Shown here in pieces: positions 42,520 to 52,454 of a stretch of 64,000 nucleotides of DNA; the first letter of the stretch is position 1, and each line of letters begins with the position of its first letter. Under the pieces are notes generated by a model. That model had not been told where the DNA came from. It did not search any database and saw only the letters and a program-made list of their open reading frames with translations. Both the position numbers and the translations under genes were made by a program. Source of the stretch: Opitutales bacterium (GTDB taxonomy: Bacteria > Verrucomicrobiota > Verrucomicrobiia > Opitutales > UBA953); assembly GCA_017531845.1 (NCBI GenBank), contig JAFXKI010000007.1:268081-332080 (forward strand). The letters run 5' to 3'.

Positions 42520-44565
42520 TCAGCTTTCTTCAGAGGAAGTGTCTTCGGGCTGTTCCTCTGCCGTATCAGAGCTTTCTTCCGAAGGAGGCGGCTCTTCCGC
42601 CGCGATCTCGCTTGCGGGAGCAGTCGGGACGTCCGAAATTTCCCCGTCTGCGGGAGCAACCGGCGTTTCCGGTGCCGGCGGCACATACTTTTCCGGCGGC
42701 GGCGGAAACGCAATTCCGGCAGCAGTTTGCTGTTCTTTCACGGCTTCAAGCTTATCTTCCGGAATCGGAATCAACCGTCCGGTCGCAGGGGATTCCGCCG
42801 GTTTTCCGAAGCGCGGGAACGCCAAGAGCTTTTCCATCGGAACAGTATCGCCTACGGCGACGGATTCGTAAAATTCGGCGGGAACGCCCAATGTAATTCC
42901 GTTACGGCGGCGGGAGGAGTCCTCGCCTTCAGCAAGTTTTTTCTCAACCGTGATGTAGCACCATTCCGGCGTCGTGCGCACGATAAAGATTTCGTGTGAG
43001 AGGATTTTTCCGCTCGTTACCAAAGGCACTCCGCCCGTTTTCACTTTTTCCGAGACGAGATAGATTTCGTCCATGAGCACGTCTTCCGGCTTGAGCGTCC
43101 TACGGTTTACGGAAAGGTTTTGCATGCGCAGGATGCCGGTAGCGGATTCTTCTTTTGCGGGAACGAAATAGACATCTCCGGCATTTTCAAAGTGAGCGAC
43201 GGCGATGATGTTGCGATCATTGCGCCCGTCCAAAATAAATGCACCGCTTGTGCCGACGGGAACGCGCTGAGTTTCGTTTTCCGAAATTTTCGTCGAAATT
43301 TCCGGAAGCGTTTTTTCGGAAAATTCTCGCCACGCCGTTGCTCTCGCTTCCGCCGAATAGCGGATTTCGTTTTCTGCGAGAAAATCTGCGAGTTTTTCGA
43401 GGAACTTCGGCATATCACGCGAAGCCCAGTCCTGCACGCGGCGGTTTGCAGCCGCTCGCTCGGCAACACGCTGAGAATTTGCCGCTTCAGCTTCTTTTTT
43501 AGCAGATGTTTTTTTCCGGGCGGAAAGTTTTTCTTTTACGCGGGATTGAACGCGAGTCTGAATTTCCTTGTTCTGAGAAATTTCTCCGATTCTCTTCGTC
43601 ATCCACTGCAATTGCGCGTCCAGCCCTTCAATTTTCATTAGCGCAAGGCGCTTTGTAAATTCCGTTGCCTCGGGAGCGTCGCACTTCGGGAAATCCTCCG
43701 CCAACTCATCGGCGATGGCGTTGCGCAAATCCGCATCCGTCCACAGCGGAGACGTAAGAACCGCAAAAAGTTCTTCCTGTTTTTTGATATTTTCTTCGAC
43801 GGAACCGTCCAGGCGTTTCAGCTGGATCACTTCAATCAGCGTGTTTCCTTTCAGATTTTCCGGAATCGAGGAAGTATCCAGCGTTCCCGAAACCGTAGAA
43901 ACATCGGGATTTTTAATTTCGACGTTTCCGAGAAAAGTTTGGCGCGGGTCGCCCTGATTACGCGGTGCAACAAACTTGATTGAGGCAACTTCGTCGCGCA
44001 GCTTGCTCAAATTTTCGGCCTCGCCGCGAATACGTTTCGCCGTTTTTTGATATTCCGGATTTCCCGGATTTTCAAAAATTTTTTCAAACAGTTTTTGTCC
44101 CTTTCCGCCCGGAGCCGTTCCGAAATTGACACCGGTAAACAAAAGCGACGCCAATGCGAATGAAATCAGAAAGCCGCCCACGCCTGCTGCGATTTTAAGT
44201 TTTTTCCCTTTTTTCATCGCCTCCTCGTGAAGCCGGATCGCGGTGTCCGCCTGTACCGGCGTAAATTTATCCACGGAAATCGCGTCTGCCAAATTATAGA
44301 GAAGGAGCTTTTTTCGGACGTCGGGATCGAGTTTTTCGGACGTCGCCGTTTTCATTTCCTGCTCCTCTTCCCGCGTTTTTCTCGCGATTCTCACAGCAGG
44401 TCGTTCCGGCGGAATCACCTCTCCGAGCGGCTTCCAATCCGTATCTCCCGGTTCCGCGCAAGGCGTCTCGGCAGGAAATTCTCCGGCGGAAAAACGTTTT
44501 TTCACATCTTCCAACGGGAACGGACCGACGGTCTTTCCGTCAACAAAAAGCACTAATTCTTTCAT
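42520..44565 (-). CDS. GYF-domain single-span membrane protein of unknown function
   Basis: I start at MKELVLFVDGKTVGPF, giving 681 residues; the upstream Met adds 28 unmatched residues. Residues 1-50 read as a GYF_2 domain (KTVGPFPLEDVKKRF). A membrane span lies at about 124-145 (AAGVGGFLISFALASLLF). A long periplasmic or cytosolic region follows with no family I recognise, including coiled-coil text (KEAEAANSQRVAERAAANRR). A Pro/Glu/Ser tail of about 60 residues ends the protein. It has no partner gene and no terminator I can see. Large orphan. Confidence 0.7.
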   Translation of the reverse strand: MKELVLFVDGKTVGPFPLEDVKKRFSAGEFPAETPCAEPGDTDWKPLGEVIPPERPAVRIARKTREEEQEMKTATSEKLDPDVRKKLLLYNLADAISVDKFTPVQADTAIRLHEEAMKKGKKLKIAAGVGGFLISFALASLLFTGVNFGTAPGGKGQKLFEKIFENPGNPEYQKTAKRIRGEAENLSKLRDEVASIKFVAPRNQGDPRQTFLGNVEIKNPDVSTVSGTLDTSSIPENLKGNTLIEVIQLKRLDGSVEENIKKQEELFAVLTSPLWTDADLRNAIADELAEDFPKCDAPEATEFTKRLALMKIEGLDAQLQWMTKRIGEISQNKEIQTRVQSRVKEKLSARKKTSAKKEAEAANSQRVAERAAANRRVQDWASRDMPKFLEKLADFLAENEIRYSAEARATAWREFSEKTLPEISTKISENETQRVPVGTSGAFILDGRNDRNIIAVAHFENAGDVYFVPAKEESATGILRMQNLSVNRRTLKPEDVLMDEIYLVSEKVKTGGVPLVTSGKILSHEIFIVRTTPEWCYITVEKKLAEGEDSSRRRNGITLGVPAEFYESVAVGDTVPMEKLLAFPRFGKPAESPATGRLIPIPEDKLEAVKEQQTAAGIAFPPPPEKYVPPAPETPVAPADGEISDVPTAPASEIAAEEPPPSEESSDTAEEQPEDTSSEES

Positions 44566-44664
44566 GATAACAAGCGAGGGGAAAATCTGGGATAAGTAAA
44601 AAGCAATAACTCGTTCCGTTATTTTGCGACGGGGGAAATATTGAAGCAAGAGAGAAAAACCGCA

Positions 44665-45120
44665 TCAAAATGCGGGAACGCGCGAATCCAAAACCAAGGT
44701 AACCGGACCGTCGTTGACCAACGAAACGTCCATCATGGCGCCGAAACGACCGGTCTGCACGCTCTTTCCTATCGCGCAGGAAAGTTTCGTCACAAATTTT
44801 TCGTAAAGCGGAATCGCTTCGGCGGGAACGGCGGCTCGATTAAACGACGGTCGGGATCCTTTTTTCATTGAACCGAACAGCGTGAACTGGCTCACGACGA
44901 GAGCGTTCCCGCCGATATCGCATACGGACAAATTCATTTTTCCGGCTTCATCTTCAAAGATTCTGACTCTCGCCAAACGCGAAACAAGCCACTCAAGATC
45001 CACGTCCGTATCGCCGGATTCCACGCCGAGCAATACTAATATTCCGGATTCGATCTCGCCGACAACTTCTCCGCTCACGGAAACGGAAGCACTCGACACG
45101 CGTTGCACGACGGCTCTCAT
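44665..45120 (-). CDS. dtd: D-aminoacyl-tRNA deacylase
   Basis: Dtd removes D-amino acids and glycine from mischarged tRNAs. The start at MRAVVQRVSSASVSV gives 151 residues, normal for the family; its ATG overlaps the stop of the upstream gene as ATGA, suggesting translational coupling. SQFTLFGSMKKGSRPSF and the C-terminal NDGPVTLVLDS (Gly-cisPro region) are the two signatures. Confidence 0.94.
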   Translation of the reverse strand: MRAVVQRVSSASVSVSGEVVGEIESGILVLLGVESGDTDVDLEWLVSRLARVRIFEDEAGKMNLSVCDIGGNALVVSQFTLFGSMKKGSRPSFNRAAVPAEAIPLYEKFVTKLSCAIGKSVQTGRFGAMMDVSLVNDGPVTLVLDSRVPAF

Positions 45121-46868
45121 TTTTTGCCCTTTTTCCCGTGAGAGTCCTTCATGCGGCGCAACTCCGGATACCAAACGGCAAGCTTTGAGGAATCGCCGCG
45201 GGAACGCGCCAAATCACAAGCTTCGCTCAAGACTTTTTCACGGATAAACCCGGGAACGAGCTTGCGATCCAGCAATTCCGAATAAATTTTCAGTGCGTCC
45301 GAAGCCCGCGAAGCTTTTGAAAGCTCGCGTGCCGTTTCGAGAAGCAACCCCGGATTTTCAAGCATTGCCATACGAACCGGAATGGGACGGGTGCAGGCTC
45401 CTTTTTCGGCAATTTCTTTTTTCGCGAGATAAAAATTTATCGCCAATCCCGGAGCGAACATCGCACCGTTTTTCAAAATCAATCCCGCCTTTTCCGCGTT
45501 CCCGCTGCGCTCCGCAAGATTTGCCGCCCGAAGGAACGCATATTGGGAAAGCTTCGTCGGAAGCCCCGAAATCGCCGCATTCATTTGAACTTCCGGAGCT
45601 TTCAGAAACGGGCGATAAAGCGGATCGCCCACAAAAATCCCCTGCCAGCTCAACACGGGAATCGAATACGCTGCAGCTTCTCCGGCGGTCTTTCCGCTTG
45701 CCAGCGCTTCAAGAAAAAGATGCGGATAATGCGTCATACCCAAATACGGTTCGTAGACGTTCCCGACGGTTGCCGCCGCTCCGCGCGCGACAAGTCCCGG
45801 GGTCCATGCCGTTTTCGAACGCATCGACGTCGCGGAAAAACTATGGATATGAATCGCCACTGCTCCCGCCGGAAAACGAAAATTCGCATCGCGGAAGAAT
45901 CCTCCTACATTTTGGGAATACCAGCCAAAATACAGTGCCGGAGCGTCATATCGCGCCGTCGCGTCCATGAGGGAACGGGAACGCTCCTCCGATGTATCGA
46001 AACCGAGCTCCCGCGTTTTTTCCGCACATTTTTTTAGCCAAACGTCGCCTTGCGCATGCGGACCGCCGACATCAACGTAAGCACGACCGAGCAATCCGTT
46101 TTTCTCTGCGGCAAGCGCGCGATCCACCAGCGCCTTGGCGTCCGCCACGGAAATTCCGTCTAAACGGGCGACACGCAGAAACAAATACTTTGCGCTCCCG
46201 GATTTTTCAAAATTTTCTTTAAAAAACGGGTTATTCATTGCGCCGTTGACCGGCGATTCGGGAACGCCCAAAAGTGCGATTTCACTATCAGCGGAGGCGC
46301 AATTCACATCGAGCGGACCATGCTTCGGAGCCGGCGCTTCCGGTGTAGCTTTCGGAGGCAGCGGCGGCAGTTTCGAAACGTCGTTGGAGATGCGTAACGG
46401 CACGCCGCGGCAGAGCACGACGTAAGAAATTTTTTCCGCCGCCGACGGCATTTTTTTTCCGAACATATCTGCGGCGGAAAGCTCGAGGCGAACTCGCCCG
46501 AATTCATCCGGAGACAAATCGTCACGCACCCGCCCGTCTATCCAGCCGCGCTTGGAAAATTCCCGTCGCAAGGGCGAAAAAACTTTCGCGGAAAAATCCG
46601 CCCACGAAACCGTTTCTTCTTTCGGAAACGGTAACGCGACCAGGTTTTCGGCGGGAACGCCGCGCGCTTTCATGTAATGCTCCGCAATTTCAAGCGAGCC
46701 GGCATCGTCCGCATTGGCGATGACGACAACGCGTTCGTGCTCCGGTGCCAACGCCGGATTTCTTTCCCCTTTGCCGAAGGCGGGAACGTTGGCACACACC
46801 GCCAAAACGACAGCAAAAAAGCAGTGTAACAAAACCTTTCCGCCGCGATTAAAAATTTTCATTCGCAA
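45117..46868 (-). CDS. TIGR03790-family exported protein
   Basis: The 583-residue protein has a signal peptide (LLHCFFAVVLAVCANVPAFG) and matches the TIGR03790 pattern, with YMKARGVPAENLVALPFP and YVVLCRGVPLRI, then GGPHAQGD and HIHSFSATSMRS. The family is found mostly in Verrucomicrobia, Planctomycetes and Acidobacteria and has no known function. It is translationally coupled to dtd (ATGA overlap). Repeats of helical text near the C-terminus suggest TPR-like pairs. Confidence 0.78.
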   Translation of the reverse strand: MRMKIFNRGGKVLLHCFFAVVLAVCANVPAFGKGERNPALAPEHERVVVIANADDAGSLEIAEHYMKARGVPAENLVALPFPKEETVSWADFSAKVFSPLRREFSKRGWIDGRVRDDLSPDEFGRVRLELSAADMFGKKMPSAAEKISYVVLCRGVPLRISNDVSKLPPLPPKATPEAPAPKHGPLDVNCASADSEIALLGVPESPVNGAMNNPFFKENFEKSGSAKYLFLRVARLDGISVADAKALVDRALAAEKNGLLGRAYVDVGGPHAQGDVWLKKCAEKTRELGFDTSEERSRSLMDATARYDAPALYFGWYSQNVGGFFRDANFRFPAGAVAIHIHSFSATSMRSKTAWTPGLVARGAAATVGNVYEPYLGMTHYPHLFLEALASGKTAGEAAAYSIPVLSWQGIFVGDPLYRPFLKAPEVQMNAAISGLPTKLSQYAFLRAANLAERSGNAEKAGLILKNGAMFAPGLAINFYLAKKEIAEKGACTRPIPVRMAMLENPGLLLETARELSKASRASDALKIYSELLDRKLVPGFIREKVLSEACDLARSRGDSSKLAVWYPELRRMKDSHGKKGKK

Positions 46869-46880
46869 AAATATTCAGTT

Positions 46881-47354
46881 TTAAATTTTCAAAAGCAGGC
46901 AAACCGCATGCACGGCAATACCTTCTCCGGCTCCGAGAGAGCCGAGTTTTTCATTGGTCGTTGCTTTCACGCCGACAAGCGCGGGAGAAATTCCGAGAGC
47001 CGCCCCCAAACGCTCGCGCATAGCGGGAACGTATTTTCCGATTTTCGGACGCTCCGCGATAACCGACGTATCCACATTTCCGATACGATATCCCGTTTTT
47101 TTTGCTTCTGCCACGGCACGCTCAATTATTTTCATGGAGTCTATACCGGCGCAAGCGGGATCTCCCGCAGGAAAGTAAAAACCGATATCGGGCAAGCCTG
47201 CTGCGCCGAGAATCGCGTCCGCCACCGCGTGAGCAAGCACATCGCCGTCGGAATGAGCGACGGAGCCGACTTCCGAAGGGATTTCCACGCCGCCGAGCAC
47301 GCAACGAAGCCCGCCCGCGACGCAATGAATATCATACCCGATTCCGATGCGCAT
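46881..47354 (-). CDS. ispF: 2-C-methyl-D-erythritol 2,4-cyclodiphosphate synthase
   Basis: IspF makes the cyclodiphosphate of the MEP isoprenoid pathway. The start at MRIGIGYDIHCV gives 157 residues, the usual size; an ATG nine codons upstream (MCNDDSMPP) is a possible alternative. The metal-binding DIH and the conserved HSDGDVLAHAVADAILGAAGLPDIG stretch are present, as is KATTNEKLGSLGAGEGI. It follows uppS on the same strand. Confidence 0.94.
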   Translation of the reverse strand: MRIGIGYDIHCVAGGLRCVLGGVEIPSEVGSVAHSDGDVLAHAVADAILGAAGLPDIGFYFPAGDPACAGIDSMKIIERAVAEAKKTGYRIGNVDTSVIAERPKIGKYVPAMRERLGAALGISPALVGVKATTNEKLGSLGAGEGIAVHAVCLLLKI

Positions 47355-47397
47355 CGGCGGCATTGAATCATCATTACACATACGTAAAAAAAGATTT

Positions 47398-48186
47398 TTA
47401 AACGGATTTTTTATTGCCGATCTGTTCTCCGGTTTTTCCGAAACGGCGTTCCCGCGAAGCATAATCGGCAAGTGCTTTTCTGAGATCGTTTTCGGAAAAA
47501 TCCGGCCAAAGCGTATCGCAAAAATAAAATTCGGAATACGCCGCCTGCAAAAGCAGAAAATTGCTCAGGCGCAGCTCGCCGGAAGTGCGCACGATGAGAT
47601 CCGGATCCGAAATTCCGTCCGTGTCCAAGTAGCGGGAAAACGTCGCCCAATCAGGCTTTCCGCTCGGAAGCGTTCCCGCCGCCACCGCCTCTGCATACGA
47701 GGAAACCGCACGCAAAACTTCATCTCGCGCCGAATAATTGAGCGCAACGACGAGTGTATGCCCCGAAAAGTTTTCCGTTTTCGACACGGCTTCACGAACG
47801 GAATTTGCCGCATCTTCGGGAAGCCACGACAAATCCCCTATGACGCGCAGGCGAATCTGATTTTTCAACAATTCCGGCAAATATTCACCGATAAATGTTT
47901 TCAAAAGCTTCATCAGCGCGGAAACTTCTTCCGCCGGGCGCGTTTGGTTTTCCGTGGAAAATGCGTAGAGCGTGACGGTTTTTATGCCGAAACGAAACGA
48001 ATTTTCCACCACTTGCATCACGGTCTTTACGCCGCGCAAATGACCTTCGAAGCGGTTGAGCCCTCGCGCTTTTGCCCAACGCCCGTTCCCGTCCATAATG
48101 AACGCGACATGAGCGGGAACGCGGTCCGCCGCAATACCGGAAGAAAAATCAGCGGTTGTGGAAGTCTCGGGCATATTCTTCTGCAA
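47398..48186 (-). CDS. uppS: Isoprenyl transferase (undecaprenyl diphosphate synthase)
   Basis: UppS makes the C55 carrier for peptidoglycan and LPS. The 262-residue product carries HVAFIMDGNGRWAKARG with the catalytic Asp and NLRVIGDLS-like and LVVALNYSARDE segments. RTSGELRLSNFLLLQAAYSEFYF is the C-terminal signature. A Met four codons in is also possible. Its start lies inside the end of hemB, which suggests coupling. Confidence 0.94.
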   Translation of the reverse strand: MQKNMPETSTTADFSSGIAADRVPAHVAFIMDGNGRWAKARGLNRFEGHLRGVKTVMQVVENSFRFGIKTVTLYAFSTENQTRPAEEVSALMKLLKTFIGEYLPELLKNQIRLRVIGDLSWLPEDAANSVREAVSKTENFSGHTLVVALNYSARDEVLRAVSSYAEAVAAGTLPSGKPDWATFSRYLDTDGISDPDLIVRTSGELRLSNFLLLQAAYSEFYFCDTLWPDFSENDLRKALADYASRERRFGKTGEQIGNKKSV

Positions 48187-49165
48187 AATAAGTCAAAATA
48201 ATGTCCGCTCCGGCGCGCCGGATGGCAAGTAAGGATTCATCGCGAACCGCCTTATAATCAAGAAAACCGAGCTGCGCCGCCGCTTTGATTTGCGAATATT
48301 CGCCGGAAACCTGATACGCGGCGAGCGGCAAAAGCGAGCGTTCCCGCAAGTCGCGCAAAATATCCAAATACGGCAACGCGGGCTTCACCATAAGCATATC
48401 CGCGCATTCCGCCTCATCGAGCAGTGCCTCGCGAATCGCCTCTCGACGGTTCGCGGGCGAGAGCTGATACGTTTTCTTTGTCAGTCCCGTAACCTTGCCT
48501 GCATCTTTTTTCCGGCTTCCTACCGCTTCGCGAAACGGTCCGTAAAAAGCCGACGCGTATTTTGCGGAATACGCCAAAATTCCCACGCGGGAAAATCCGT
48601 TCTCATCCAGAACTTTGCGAATGCGCCCGATGCGCCCGTCCATCATGTCGGACGGAGCGACGAAATCCGCTCCGGCGCGAGCGTTGTTGAGAGCCATTTG
48701 TGCGAGGGCGTCGAGCGTGGCATCATTATCCACGTCGGTTTCCGTTGCGTTTAAAATGCCGTCGTGCCCGTGCGTCGTATAGGGGTCGAGCGCGATATCG
48801 GCGAAAACGAGCATTTCGGGAACCGCGGCTTTCACGGCGCGAACGGCGCGACAAACGAGGCAATCCGGGTTAGAAGATTCTTCGCCGGTGGGAGATTTTT
48901 TTTCGGCGGGTGTTTTCGGAAACGGCGCGATTCCGCGTACTCCGAGAGCAACGAGTTCGCGGCATTTTTCAACGAGCGCGGGAACGCTCAAACGCTCCAC
49001 ACCGGGCATCGAAGCCACAGGTTCGTTTTCGTTCCCGTCGGTCAAAAAAACCGGCAAAATTAATTGTTCCGGGCGCAGATCATTTTCGCAAACCATGCGA
49101 CGAATTCCCTCGCTCGCCCGCAAACGGCGCATGCGTAAACCGCCCTCAAAACGTTGAAAACTCAT
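48149..49165 (-). CDS. hemB: Porphobilinogen synthase
   Basis: HemB condenses two 5-aminolevulinate molecules in tetrapyrrole synthesis. The 338-residue protein has both Schiff-base lysines (LAYSAKYASAFYGPF and LMVKPALPYLD). The metal site reads DIALDPYTTHGHDG, the aspartate-rich, magnesium-type form, not the cysteine-rich zinc form. Gene order hemB-uppS-ispF with overlaps and short gaps indicates one transcript. Confidence 0.96.
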   Translation of the reverse strand: MSFQRFEGGLRMRRLRASEGIRRMVCENDLRPEQLILPVFLTDGNENEPVASMPGVERLSVPALVEKCRELVALGVRGIAPFPKTPAEKKSPTGEESSNPDCLVCRAVRAVKAAVPEMLVFADIALDPYTTHGHDGILNATETDVDNDATLDALAQMALNNARAGADFVAPSDMMDGRIGRIRKVLDENGFSRVGILAYSAKYASAFYGPFREAVGSRKKDAGKVTGLTKKTYQLSPANRREAIREALLDEAECADMLMVKPALPYLDILRDLRERSLLPLAAYQVSGEYSQIKAAAQLGFLDYKAVRDESLLAIRRAGADIILTYFAEEYARDFHNR

Positions 49166-49235
49166 GCTCTGAAATTAAACGCGTTCCCGCTTTTTTCCGC
49201 AAATTGAAATTTAGCGCACATTCCCGGGCTCTAAA

Positions 49236-49886
49236 TTACAACAATTCCGCGTAATCGCGAATGACGGGAACGCCGGCGGCGAGCAAACGCTCCCGCGACT
49301 GATGGGCGCGATCGCCCTGGTCAATAAGCACGCACTGCACGCCCATCGCACGTGCCGTTTCCACATCGTGGAGCGTATCTCCGATATAGAGCACAAACTC
49401 GGCGGGAATTCCGAGTTTTTTCAAATGCCCGGGCGCACGGTAAGATTTGTCGCTCGCGTAAATATCGTCGTTCCCGCTCAGGTGAACAAAATACTTCTCC
49501 AAATCGTGGTCAGCGATAATGGATGTGAGATAATCGTGGCGGTAGGCGGAAAGCACCGACTGTGTAATGCCGAGCGCGTGAACGCTGTGAATAAATTTTC
49601 TCGCACCTTTCTGCAGAGTGCACTCAAGGCGGTTTTCCTCGTAATAATCCATGAATTCCCGACTCATCGCTTCAAACGCCGTTTGCGAAGTATCAAACCC
49701 CAAGTCGCGATAAACGTCGATTACGGGAAAACTGAAAATGCGCTGATACGTTGCAATATCGATGTTGGGTTTGCCGACACGCGCCAAAAGCCGATCCAAA
49801 GACGCCATACACAGCCATAAATCGTCGAGCAAAGTGCCGTTCCAATCCCACACGATGTGGCGAAAATCTTTCAGCGAAATTTTCAT
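49236..49886 (-). CDS. HAD-superfamily hydrolase with DxN motif I
   Basis: The 216-residue protein has the HAD fold with motif I as VWDWNGTLLDD: Asp14 is the nucleophile, but the usual acid two residues later is Asn16. Motif III/IV reads LYIGDTLHDVETA. The DWNGTL form defines a known group of phosphoglycolate-phosphatase-like proteins without settled activity. It is divergent from glgB. Confidence 0.78.
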   Translation of the reverse strand: MKISLKDFRHIVWDWNGTLLDDLWLCMASLDRLLARVGKPNIDIATYQRIFSFPVIDVYRDLGFDTSQTAFEAMSREFMDYYEENRLECTLQKGARKFIHSVHALGITQSVLSAYRHDYLTSIIADHDLEKYFVHLSGNDDIYASDKSYRAPGHLKKLGIPAEFVLYIGDTLHDVETARAMGVQCVLIDQGDRAHQSRERLLAAGVPVIRDYAELL

Positions 49887-50070
49887 GATTTCGGGAAAAT
49901 ATTTACACGCCTGCGGGAACGCGAATTTATTTTTTCAGGCACAGTCAAACCCGTTTATTTACTTGCACGGGAACGCACGGAACGTCAGAATTTCGGCGTT
50001 GACCACGCCATTGTGCGTCGACTTCCAAAGACCAAACTTAAATTCTATTCAGATTTCATACCCTAAGATT

Positions 50071-52278
50071 ATGATTATCTCCGAAGCCGAACTGCAGTCG
50101 TTCACGAACGTTGTCCAATCCCATCCGCATGATTTTCTCGGCATGCACCAAGCGATGATCGGGGACAAAACAGGCGTTGTCGTTCGCGCGTATTTGCGCG
50201 ACGCCAAGAGCGTAGAACTCGTCAACATCAAAACCAAAAAACGCACGGAAATGCCGAGCCTGACGGAGGACGGTTTTTTTGAACTTTGGCTTCCGCGCTC
50301 CAAGGAAATTTTTGCCTACCGCCTCGCCATCGAAAGCTACTCCGGAGAAATTCGCGAAATCTATGACCCGTATTCATTTTGGCCGACAATTTCCGAAGAC
50401 GATCTTTATTTGATTAACCAAGGGAACGACCATCGCGTTTACATGAAGCTCGGTTCACACGTGCGTGAACTCGGCGGAGTGAAAGGCACCTCTTTTGCCG
50501 TTTGGGCTCCGTCCGCACGCCGCGTTTCCGTCGTCGGCGATTTCAACGGCTGGGACGGACGCTACCACCCGATGCGCATGCTCGGAGCTTCCGGAATTTG
50601 GGAAATTTTTATTCCGGGTGTTCGCGCGGGAACGAAGTATAAGTTCGAAATTCTCAACCAGCAGGATCCCACGCCCTACTGCAAAATCGACCCCTACGCG
50701 ATTTCATTCGAGCCGCCGCCGAACAACGCCTCCATCGTCGCCGATATTTCCGGCTATAAGTGGAAAGACGCAAAGTGGCTCAAAATGCGAAACGCCTCCA
50801 ATTGGCAGGAAAAACCGATTTCCGTTTACGAAGTCCATCTCGGCTCATGGCGTAGCGTTCCCGAAGACGGAAACCGCCCGCTGAACTATCGCGAACTCGG
50901 CGAACAGCTTTCCGCATACTGCAAGGAAATGGGCTTTACACACGTGGAAATGCTCCCGCCGACGGAATACCCGTTCCCGCCCTCTTGGGGCTATCAGGTT
51001 ACCGGATTCTACGCGCCGACTCATCGCTACGGCTCACCGGAAGATTTCATGGCAATGGTGGACAAACTTCACCAAAACGGTATCGGCGTCATCATCGACT
51101 GGGTTCCCGCGCACTTCCCGCGCGACGCGTTCGCGCTCGCCGGCTACGACGGCACCCACCTTTACGAACACGCCGACCCGCGGCAAGGCGCACAGCCCGA
51201 CTGGGGAACACTCGTCTTCAACTACGGGCGTTGCGAAGTCCGCGGCTTCCTCATCGGTAGCGCTCTTTCATGGCTCGACCGCTTCCACGTGGACGGGCTA
51301 CGTGTTGACGCCGTCGCAGCGATGCTTTATCTCGACTACTCCCGCAAGGACGGCGAATGGATTCCGAACCGTTTCGGCGGAAAAGAAAATCTTGAAGCCA
51401 TCGATTTTCTCCGTACGACAAACGACCTCGTTCACGCCTACCACCCGGGTGCGATCACCATCGCGGAAGAATCCACCTCCTTTGCCGGCGTTACACGCCC
51501 GACCAAGGATTACGGACTCGGCTTCGACTTCAAATGGGCAATGGGCTGGATGCACGACACGCTCGCCTACATGAAGGAAGACCCGATCAACCGCAAATAC
51601 AACCACAATAAGCTGACTTTCGCGATGCTCTACCAGTATTCCGAAAAGTTCATGCTCGCACTCTCGCACGACGAAGTCGTTCACGGAAAAGCTTCTCTCA
51701 TCAACAAAATGCCGCAGTCCGATATGACGGCAAAAGCCGCCAACCTGCGCGCGCTCTTCGGCTACATGTGGACTTGGCCCGGAAAGAAAACGCTTTTCAT
51801 GGGCGGCGAGTTCGGACAATCCCACGAATGGAAATACGACGCATCACTTGACTGGCATTTGCTCAAATACATCGACCACGAAGGCGTGCGCCGTGCCGTT
51901 CGAGATCTGAACAAGCTCTACGCCTCCGAGCCGACCATTGCCGCGCTTGATCAGGATTACCGCGGATTCGAATGGATTAACGCCAACGACGGCGAAAATT
52001 CCGTACTCACTTACCTGCGCAAAAGTACGGACGGGAAAACGACGTGGGTTGTCGCCTGCAACTTTACGCCGGTTCAACGCACCTACCGTATCGGCGTTCC
52101 CGCCGAAGGCTTCTGGGCAGAAGTTTTCAACTCCGATGCGGAATGCTACGGCGGCACAGGAGAAGGCAATTTCGGCGGTGTCAAAGCCGAAAAGAAAGAA
52201 TGGAATGGACGCCCCTATTCCATCGAAATCAACCTCCCGCCGCTCGCCTGCGTCATCTTCCAACAGAAGAAAAAATAA
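50071..52278 (+). CDS. glgB: 1,4-alpha-glucan branching enzyme
   Basis: GlgB makes the alpha-1,6 branches of glycogen. The start at MIISEAELQSF gives 735 residues; the open frame extends 103 codons upstream across sequence antisense to the HAD gene. Order: N-terminal module (17-110), CBM48 (about 140-240), then GH13. Catalytic residues are Asp413 (GLRVDAV), Glu466 (IAEEST) and Asp534 (LSHDEVVHGK). No glgA or glgC is adjacent. The 184-base leader holds two GGGAACG copies. Confidence 0.96.
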   Translation: MIISEAELQSFTNVVQSHPHDFLGMHQAMIGDKTGVVVRAYLRDAKSVELVNIKTKKRTEMPSLTEDGFFELWLPRSKEIFAYRLAIESYSGEIREIYDPYSFWPTISEDDLYLINQGNDHRVYMKLGSHVRELGGVKGTSFAVWAPSARRVSVVGDFNGWDGRYHPMRMLGASGIWEIFIPGVRAGTKYKFEILNQQDPTPYCKIDPYAISFEPPPNNASIVADISGYKWKDAKWLKMRNASNWQEKPISVYEVHLGSWRSVPEDGNRPLNYRELGEQLSAYCKEMGFTHVEMLPPTEYPFPPSWGYQVTGFYAPTHRYGSPEDFMAMVDKLHQNGIGVIIDWVPAHFPRDAFALAGYDGTHLYEHADPRQGAQPDWGTLVFNYGRCEVRGFLIGSALSWLDRFHVDGLRVDAVAAMLYLDYSRKDGEWIPNRFGGKENLEAIDFLRTTNDLVHAYHPGAITIAEESTSFAGVTRPTKDYGLGFDFKWAMGWMHDTLAYMKEDPINRKYNHNKLTFAMLYQYSEKFMLALSHDEVVHGKASLINKMPQSDMTAKAANLRALFGYMWTWPGKKTLFMGGEFGQSHEWKYDASLDWHLLKYIDHEGVRRAVRDLNKLYASEPTIAALDQDYRGFEWINANDGENSVLTYLRKSTDGKTTWVVACNFTPVQRTYRIGVPAEGFWAEVFNSDAECYGGTGEGNFGGVKAEKKEWNGRPYSIEINLPPLACVIFQQKKK

Positions 52279-52296
52279 CGCCAAAGCTGTCGCGCA

Positions 52297-52340
52297 AAAC
52301 GGGAGCACATCCGTCAACGGGTGTGCTCCCGTTTGCTTTT
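52297..52340 (+). terminator. Terminator of glgB
   Basis: AAACGGGAGCACA and TGTGCTCCCGTTT form a perfect 13-bp stem with a 12-base loop and GCTTTTT after it. It does not contain the iterated word. Confidence 0.9.
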
Positions 52341-52454
52341 TATACATAGAGGTGTTGTCCGAAAATTTATTCGAAAAAAAACGTTCCCGCGAAAACGGAA
52401 ATTTCAGATAAAAATTCCTCGCCGAAACGCTCGCTTTCTGAAAGGATTCGCCTC

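Noticed and set aside
49762..50070. Upstream extension of glgB by 103 codons
   Set aside because: It overlaps the 5' end of the HAD gene on the other strand, and similarity to GlgB begins only at MIISEAEL. The later ATG is the sensible start.
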